Source: Laburnicola sp. R22_1 (taxonomy: Eukaryota; Ascomycota; Dothideomycetes; Pleosporales; Didymosphaeriaceae). From it: a stretch of DNA of 64,000 nucleotides. Under the pieces are notes generated by a model, which worked only from the letters and a program-made list of their open reading frames with translations, was not told the origin of the DNA and searched no databases. This document shows, piece after piece, positions 57,453 to 64,000 of the stretch. The stretch lies in assembly GCA_014281115.1 (NCBI GenBank), contig JACONQ010000004.1, positions 2,356,001 to 2,420,000 of the forward strand. The letters are read 5' to 3'. How positions within the stretch are numbered: position 1 is the first letter of the stretch; each line of letters begins with the position of its first letter. The position numbers and the translations under genes were made by a program.

Positions 57453-58646
57453 TCATCTCCCCCTGAACCCTTTTCCTCTTCCTCTCGTAGGCGGTCCTGG
57501 TGGTGGCTGCGTTGGGAAGGCCGGCGGGGTGGGGCCCGAGTGATAGGGTGGGCCCATAGATAACGATGAAGGCGTCTCCCACTTCATGCTCTGGGCGTAC
57601 AGTCCAATAGCCTTGACCTCGTTCAGGATTTGATTTAGCATTTGCGAGTGCATGCCTGACTCATGCAGTAACCGGCCTTGGAAGCTCTCGCGATCCTGGC
57701 GGGCTTTGTCGTGGAAGTTGGCTGATGAAGTTCGCCAATTCTCTTCGCGCTTGTCGTGAGTCTCGGCAGCGACCCGGCGACATTCCTCTAGCCACCGAAT
57801 CTGGCTGGAGATGAGTTTCGATTCTTGTTTGACAAGTTCCGGCACGGTGATGTCATGGACTGCCTGGTCGGCACCCGGAGAGGGGAAGGCTGCCCCTGCC
57901 GTCGCGCCATTGTCAACTCCCGGGCGCCTGGACGCGCTGCCGGCTGCATTGTTGGATGCTGGTTCAAAGTCCAGTCTGTTTTGTTCGTGCCATTCCTCCT
58001 TGAAGCGCCGGAGCAGCTTCTGCACGTGGTTGACGCAGTCGGACGTGTCTTCCTGGATGTCATCCCGCAGCTTCGCGACAATGCTCTCCAGGTCTTGCTT
58101 CGTGATGAGCGGCATCATGTCTTCGTCGTCGTCGTCGGTGCCGGCGCCTGGGCCCATGTCCGCATCGGCGCCCTCGTCCAGTCGCCGCCTCTTTCTCGAG
58201 ATCAGCTCCCTCTCCAGCTCGGCGTCTGAGGCGCGACGCGTTGGCCGGTGGGAGGAAGCAGCGGGGGCACCGGCCTCGGCGGGGGTACTGTGGCCGATGA
58301 TGGTTGCGGTATCTGGCCGGGTCGTCGTTGCCCCATTGGCAGAGGCGGCTTCTCTGTCTGGCGTGCGCTCGACTTGGACGCCGACGGAGACGGAGACGGT
58401 CTCTGGGTTCGACACGGCCCGCAGCGTGTAGTGGGAGCCTGCTCGTGCCGTGTTGAGGGTGACGTGCAGCGTGCCGTGTGCTTCGACCAGCGTGCCCCCG
58501 GAGGCTTCGAGCTCCCGCTTCAAGTCGCTGAGCAAGGCGGCAATCTTCTGCGCCGTGCGCGGGACCAGGGCATCTGCGCCATTGCTGTCCGCACTGGGGC
58601 ATCTGGCGTCGGTCGTTTCTGCGCGGGCGGGCGGCGGGGACGGCAT
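57453..58646 (-). CDS. Hypothetical coiled-coil protein with RG-rich tail
   Basis: A single exon of 397 residues from ATG 58,646. The order is: an N-terminal helix (AQKIAALLSDLKRELEASGG), a disordered Ala/Thr/Pro part, a basic cluster LISRKRRRLDEG that could be a nuclear signal, an acidic patch (TDDDDEDMM), long helices (LESIVAKLRDDIQEDTSD; VQKLLRRFKEEWHEQNRLDF; ISSQIRWLEECRRVAAET) and a Pro/Gly tail ending TRGRGKGFRGR. The lay-out suggests a nuclear or RNA-associated scaffold; that is inference and I do not recognise the family. Its start is 483 bases from the divergent gene at 59,130. Confidence 0.7.
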   Translation of the reverse strand: MPSPPPARAETTDARCPSADSNGADALVPRTAQKIAALLSDLKRELEASGGTLVEAHGTLHVTLNTARAGSHYTLRAVSNPETVSVSVGVQVERTPDREAASANGATTTRPDTATIIGHSTPAEAGAPAASSHRPTRRASDAELERELISRKRRRLDEGADADMGPGAGTDDDDEDMMPLITKQDLESIVAKLRDDIQEDTSDCVNHVQKLLRRFKEEWHEQNRLDFEPASNNAAGSASRRPGVDNGATAGAAFPSPGADQAVHDITVPELVKQESKLISSQIRWLEECRRVAAETHDKREENWRTSSANFHDKARQDRESFQGRLLHESGMHSQMLNQILNEVKAIGLYAQSMKWETPSSLSMGPPYHSGPTPPAFPTQPPPGPPTRGRGKGFRGR

Positions 58647-59129
58647 GTCGCGCGTGTGTGTGGCTATCTCATGGACGAGGAGAGATCAGTGCATGTGGTT
58701 GGTCTCCACGGCTATCGCATCGACGATGCGAGATGATAGATCAGTGCATGTGCGCAAGGCGGCCGGGTGCGGAAGCTTAGCCACGCCCCCTAGACCACAC
58801 CTGGGCAAGCAGGCGTCGGGGGGCCAGGAACATGCGTATGTACAGTACAGTATGCACCCCATTCCTCGCGAGCCGATGCCCAGACGGCACGGCGCCTGTG
58901 CTGTGCCTCCAAGGATGACGGCGCCCTCTCCCGCTGCTCTCGTCGTGCCGTCCCCAGTGCTTATGCACCGCCTGCATCTGCCCATATCGCGTAGGCTCTA
59001 GCATCTGGACCAGGGGTCCGTGTGCAAGCCTCCAGCCGTCCCTCCCCGAGCCCGCAGCCAATCGACTCCCTCACGGCCGCGTCTGCGTGGCTGCCGCCCC
59101 AGCCTTATACATACCGCGAGCGGCACGCC
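58647..59129. promoter_or_regulatory. Bidirectional promoter with palindrome and direct repeat
   Basis: The region separates two divergent genes. The 15-mer agatcagtgcatgtg occurs at 58,683-58,697 and 58,738-58,752. Between them lies the palindrome TCGCATCG-A-CGATGCGA at about 58,714-58,730. The arrangement (site, palindrome, site) looks like a transcription-factor binding cluster next to the minus-strand gene. Confidence 0.5.
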
Positions 59130-61021
59130 ATGGTGCCCTTCCGGGCCCCTCAGACCAGCCGACGAAGCCTCCGCGGCCTCGATGCCGACGACGCCCCTGA
59201 CCGACTCCAGCCGGAGGAGCGCAGCCAGTACCGCGTCGTCATGACTTTCCCCGTCCACCCTCTGCCCGCCATGCAGGGCTGCTTCGAGGAGTCGATGCTG
59301 GACGCGACCGGCAGCACTGGCTTCGTCCCCTTCAAGAACCCCAAGAAGACCATCGAGCAGCGCCAGCACATGCTGTGCAGAGAACACGAGGCCCCCGAGC
59401 TGACCTGGAACTTCACCTACAGTTGCCATTGGCGGACGAGGTCCAAGGGCAAATACCACCCGCTTCTGAAGACGGTCGCCCAGATTGTCTTCGGTGTGCA
59501 TCTGCTGCACCAACACCTGGAGAAGTCGGTGGCCGACGTTGCAGACATCCTGCTGAAGCACGTCAACGAGCTCGACAGCTTCTTGCAACGTGCAAACGAG
59601 GACATAGAGGGGAGTCTGAAGGACATGCTGTTCCGTAGGAAGTGCTTAAAGGTCCCCATGGAGCATGTCAACGAGTTCGACCGCCTTCTCGACGACCGCA
59701 CCTACCGCTTTCAGCTCCTCGAGGGCAATGTCACCATCGAGCGCACCATCAATCGCATGTCGCAAATGCTGAACGACTACTTGATAGACATCAACACCTT
59801 CCGGAACGCGAACCACGACCTGGATGCCTATCTGCTGAGTCTCGGGCATAATTGGACACCAATGGATGGAGATGTGGGCCGCATCTACTCAGCAATGTGC
59901 GGCAACACAGGAGGCTGGGCTCAGTTTCTACAGAGCCTGGTGGCCAAGGCTGAAAAGCTAGGCGTGGTGCTCGTGCAGGTGAGCAGCTATTGCAATGAGA
60001 TCGAGAAGCGTTGCGGAGCTGCCAGCCGGCGTAGCATGGTATGAACCCATTTCCTTGCCAGGATTTACACCAGAACTGGTACCTGGCTTTTCCAATCTTG
60101 ATAGCATCCGCTGACTTGTTGACCTAGGTTGCCAGTCGATCCTCTTCCAGGAATTCATCCAAGTCACGAGAAGCTGCGCGCTCCTTCCGGAATCTTACCC
60201 ACAATAAACCACTCCCAAGTGTGCCCAACGAGCGGCCACCTTTTATGACACCTCCCTCGGCAAGTGTGGAGCGTATTTCGGATGTTGCTGCTCAGCAGCA
60301 GTCCCCAATCGGTTATCCTCCAACTGTTGCATCTCAGCAGATCCGGGTTGTACTGGAATCGGACTCGGAGGAATCTCTTGGACAGCAGGAAGAGGGGTCG
60401 GGCCAAGCGCTTAATCAACCGACGCCGTCTGCCGTGAATGTGCCGCAACGAAGTAGTAATAGGCCTTCTGAGCGCTACAACAGCCCCTTGGGCGATGATA
60501 ATCGGCCCCCGGAGAGACGGGACGATTCGACAACAATTCTCCGACAGGACGTGTATAAACCCCCGCTGTCTACATCCGTCAGCGACGAAAAAGAGGTAGT
60601 CGTCAGCGATGAAAAGGAGTCATTGGTATACAGTCCTCCGCTGACTGGTAAAGACTCTGCCTATTCTTCTGTGTCTGGTACCTCGTTTGCATCGCCTACC
60701 ACAACCTATCCGCGCTCGGCATCTGCCATGTCGTCCTCGCATCCACGTGCTCAGTTCGGGTTATTTCCCAGCAGGACCCCGGGCACGCCTCGGAAACATT
60801 CGATATCCGGGAGATCCGGTCGCTATGGTGCTGCTTCTCCTGCCTTGACAGCGCGGCGGCCGCTGGAATCATCCCCGCAGCTTCCCCCGCGTGCCCAGAC
60901 ATCTCTGGGTAATCATTCTTCCCCGCCGCGCAATCGTTTGTTGAAGAAGGGTAGTCTCTCCTCGCTGAAGAGACTATTCAGCAAGAAAAAATATGGCTCC
61001 GTAGAGACCATTGCAGAGTGA
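59130..61021 (+). CDS. Hypothetical protein, helical domain plus disordered tail
   Basis: Exons 59,130-60,038 and 60,128-61,021 (intron 89 bases, atg|gtatga...cctag|gtt) give 600 residues. Residues about 90-300 are predicted from their pattern to be mostly helical (KTVAQIVFGVHLLHQHLEKS, VADVADILLKHVNELDSFLQ, INRMSQMLNDYLIDINTFRN), like an alpha-helical bundle. Residues 301-600 are Ser/Pro/Arg-rich and disordered, with a basic end (RNRLLKKGSLSSLKRLFSKK). The ATG in cacgccATGgtg is the only good start; the frame is open further up without ATG. I do not recognise the family; a fungal-specific adaptor is a guess. Confidence 0.75.
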
Positions 61022-61787
61022 GAGCCCGGCATGTTTGTTTTGTAGGAGCGGCATTTGCCTTCCCTTGTAGCGATTGCGCAATCATATACCCCTTTCGGCA
61101 CGCTTGTTTGACGACGGGTTGCATATACGTTTTCTAAGCTTTTGATTTGTATAGTTGGTCTGATATCGCAACCGGTGTTAGGATGGCGGCAATACGTGTT
61201 CGGGGCGCGGTTCGAGGGAAGGAAGGAGTGTCGCTGCCGGCAATGTCCCGGTCGCGGTGAGTGTAGCGACGGGAGGCTAACATACGCGTCGAGAATGCTG
61301 CGTAGAAGGAGGAGGAGGAGAGGGCGAAGACGAAGGCACACGCGCACCGCTTCCAAGGCCGTGGTAGGTAGAAAATCTCATTGTTAGGTACTGCCTACTT
61401 GCTCGAGTCATTCCTGAGTCTTTCTTTCTCTGCACTTTCCTAGTGACGACGGTGAGCGGCTCGCAGGGCTCGCAGGGCACGCAGGTGCTGGCCTGCTCGT
61501 GGTTGCCGTGGTTGCAATTTGGCAGCCGCGCCGGATCCTCCCTTCACCCTCCTCCCAATCTTTTCCCCGCCCCCGATCCTCCCTCTCTCTCCCACATCCC
61601 GCCGCCAACATTATTCTCGTTTCTCTTTGGTTCGCAGCGCGGGACTGCCACCACTGTCTCTCGCTCCAGCCTCTTGCGTAGTTGGGAAGCATCCTTTGCC
61701 TGCAGTTTGCGGCGTCATCTCACCAAACAGCATCCTTTCTCCAGCTAGAGTACCCGCCCCTTGCACGCACCCCACGCTGTCGCCCAC
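61022..61787. other. Intergenic stretch before the last gene
   Basis: No domain-bearing frame. A purine-rich segment (aggaggaggagg) is at 61,305-61,335 and a C-rich leader at 61,540-61,640. It likely contains the 3' end of the previous transcript and the promoter of the next. Confidence 0.4.
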
Positions 61788-64000
61788 ATGCGGCACGAGG
61801 CCGGCACCATGCGGCCGGGAGAACGGGAGTCGAACGCCTCTCACCGTACGAGTCGAGCTTCCGACATGTCAGGGATCTCGCGCGGACCACCGTCTAGGGG
61901 CGCAGCGGCAGCAATGAGGGACAAGGACGACATGGACTCGCTCAATCCAGCAGTTGCCTCCATGCTCTGAACTTCGACAGAGGTGGGCAACATTGGCAAC
62001 CTCGTAGCAGACCCGATCATGCCTAATGTGCCTCGAGCACCACGTCGAGGAGGTGCGACTTCGCGCTTGTCGACAGCCTCATCGCGCAGCAACACTTCTA
62101 ACCAGCCACCCGCTTACCATAAAAATGGGCCGTCAACAACCTCAGCGATGACGCGCCGCTCGCGGGAGAACAACGTGCCTCGGTATGACCCTGACACTCT
62201 GTCGCCGACGACGATGAACGTGCCGGGCTCCTCGCCTCTCATACCGTTGGCACGGGACCATAGGGATGCCCAGCGCAGCCTGTCCATGACCACGACCCAC
62301 AACAACTTCGAGCCGACTTTCCACATGTCAAATCATCGGTCGCTGGTTAGTTTACGCAGCCAAGATTCTCTTCAACACCCGAAACCTTCGTTCGCCTATC
62401 CGAGTCGACTTAGACGGCATGGCTACCGGTCGACTTCGCCGGCCTTGAGTGATGTAGCTGGCGCGTACCCTCAACCTCGCAATGCATACTCGGACCAGGG
62501 CTTTGCACCTTACCCGGGCCGGAGCCAGACACAACATCGGAGGCCATCAGACGTGTCGAAGCGTCGACCTCCTAGTCGTTGCCACACGCCAGTTGTCTAC
62601 GGCCATCTACATCCGGATATTCCTCCTGTTCCGGCCCTGATGCCGCACCACCACGCTGCCGTTGAACGAACTCGGAACTCTCAGAAATCGCAACGGAGGT
62701 TGCATATGCCAAAGAAGCATTCGGCCTCGAGTGGATCAACCAATCGGCGCACTGACTCGGATGTTCCCTCGTCAGATTCGACTTCGCCGCCAACACCAAA
62801 GGATGGCGACTTGCTCGTCAGCCCCGCCGCCGCCGCTCGTTCAATGGCTCGCAGCCATTCGGGTATGGTGGATTACAACGACTATAGTGAGCAATTCGAG
62901 GATGAGGGAGTAATCGAGCCTCAAACGGTTACGGTGCCTACAGGCTTCGTACGGCATATCAAAACCATTATCGAAGAGCGTGGAACACCTGAGCCCGCAC
63001 CGAAAATAAGCAACCTTTCTCCCGTGGAAGAGGACTGCCAAAACAATGAAGGTGTAACCCCCAATATTCCAGAGCTCCCGGCATCTCCGGTTCCGCGCCG
63101 CATTACACGTGATCTGGTTCTGGAAGAGATAGGCCACGGTTCATCGAGCGGAGATGTTGAGATTTCTACCGCCTCAACCGGAGCCCGGAGCACTGAACGG
63201 ATCATGGACGATACCCAAGAAGCACTGGCCGCTGATATCGGACGCCACCAGCGATACCCCGGGCGCTCCATGGACGGTGTCCGGAACCGTCACAGTATTC
63301 TTTCCCAGGCTGGCTCTAGTGTCATGGACTCCTCGACGCTTAAATTCGCTGTCCGATGTTCTATCCCCATGGTTGCTGATCAAGGTATGACTATGGATGT
63401 TGGCAATGACACATCGATGTTGGCGTCAGGTGCAGAGCCAACTAGCGAAGATGGCATGACAGATTTGCTTGAAGGCTACCAGCGTGCCGACACCAAAGCG
63501 GAGAGCGAAGAGCACGTAGAGGAGGATGTGGATGAACGTGCTGAAAAGAGAAGCAACCATGTGGCCAAATCTTCAGTCGAGCAATCGTTCAAATCTTGTA
63601 CAGACTTGATCGATGTTACAGAGCAATCATTGAAGGAGCCGGATGCCAAATGCCTCGGATCACGTGGTACGCTGGCCGAGCCAGATACACGACTTAAGGA
63701 TTCTGATGCGAGGTCGTTCAAGACCTGCAAGGATGCTGTCACCCCTGACCGTATTGCATCGTTACCAGCCCCAAAAATCTCGTCGTCGCATCTGCCCTCA
63801 TCAGAAACGATTGTTCGGAGACAGTTTTCCGAGATGCCCCCTTCTTCTCCTTTGCCGTCTGGTCGGGACCAACCCGCATCTTCAACATCAGAGTCAAGTA
63901 TGGCCAGGGTTGCTGGCAGGTTGCGAGCGAATTCGAAGCTGAGTTCGACCCAAGACTCTGCTGCCGGATCATTTCCCTCTCTCAAGGAGGGTGGGGCTCA
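61788..64000 (+). CDS. Long disordered protein, 5' part; runs off the window; in-frame TGA
   Basis: From ATG 61,788 (or 61,809) a frame encodes MRPGERESNASHRTSRASDM and reaches SLNPAVASML, where a TGA occurs at 61,968-61,970. The same frame then stays open for 2 kb to the end of the window (STEVGNIGNLVADPIMP onwards), about 735 codons in all. Composition is Ser/Pro/Arg-rich, low in hydrophobics, with few predicted helices (FVRHIKTIIEERG near 62,950), so a disordered regulatory protein. The TGA could be a CGA-to-TGA mutation, or be removed by an unusual intron (a phase-1 donor at about 61,842, acceptor 61,980), which would delete coding-looking sequence. Otherwise translation may begin at ATG 62,019. 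The C-terminus is outside the window. Function unknown. Confidence 0.6.

Noticed and set aside
57811..58736. Plus-strand frames of 130-200 codons opposite the coiled-coil gene
   Set aside because: High GC third positions make the antisense frames open; the minus-strand protein has clear helices and basic/acidic patches while these do not.
1..64000. Secondary-metabolite cluster, effector gene, rRNA or tRNA
   Set aside because: No synthase or tailoring-enzyme group, no convincing small secreted Cys-rich protein and no tRNA or rRNA structure was found by reading both strands; a tRNAscan and effector prediction would be needed to exclude them fully.

Overview
This window looks like one piece of a filamentous ascomycete genome, most likely a dothideomycete. 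Genes are split by short introns (about 42-60 bases) with clear fungal splice signals. The products are eukaryotic (Mon1, a Yvc1-type TRP channel, F-box and BTB proteins). The sequence changes abruptly from an AT-rich block to a GC-balanced gene region near base 27,590. The AT-rich block has the signature of repeat-induced point mutation (RIP): C is lost as CpA goes to TpA, so Gln and Trp codons of old transposon genes have become stops. The species cannot be named from the sequence.

Bases 1-27,590 are a nest of dead transposons. The backbone is one Ty1/copia-type retroelement (10,519-24,700). It has been interrupted by a short element with 15-base target duplications (itself interrupted by a Tc1/mariner element), by a 3.4 kb LTR element without recognisable genes and with 286-base LTRs, and by a second copy of the short element. 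To the left lie an inverted, truncated copia copy (3,351-5,924), a 2.35 kb terminal-inverted-repeat element (6,631-8,985) and several copies of two repeat families called A and B here. I see no intact gene in this block.

Bases 27,591-64,000 are gene space. In order: an aldose 1-epimerase (+); a gene-free stretch with an AT-rich island of family B repeats; an F-box protein (-); Mon1 (-), the Rab7 exchange-factor subunit; a reductase fragment (-); a small Mrx7-like protein (-); a protein tyrosine phosphatase (+); two small novel genes (-); a frameshifted F-box pseudogene (+); a BTB/POZ gene (+) whose second intron holds a Mutator-like miniature transposon; two small hypothetical genes (-); a Yvc1-type channel (-); a D-serine dehydratase-like enzyme (+); a coiled-coil/RG-tail protein (-) and a helical-domain protein (+) sharing one promoter; and a long disordered protein (+) that runs off the right end and carries an in-frame TGA near its start.

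The genes are mostly unrelated housekeeping or regulatory genes; there is no sign of a biosynthetic cluster, CRISPR array, rRNA or tRNA. Mon1 (vacuole fusion) and the Yvc1-like channel (vacuole membrane calcium release) would both act at the vacuole, but they are 14 kb apart and nothing indicates co-regulation. The most interesting signals are structural: small transposon insertions with readable target duplications inside introns, un-mutated relics of repeat families that are heavily RIP-mutated next door, and three GC-AG introns in two genes.
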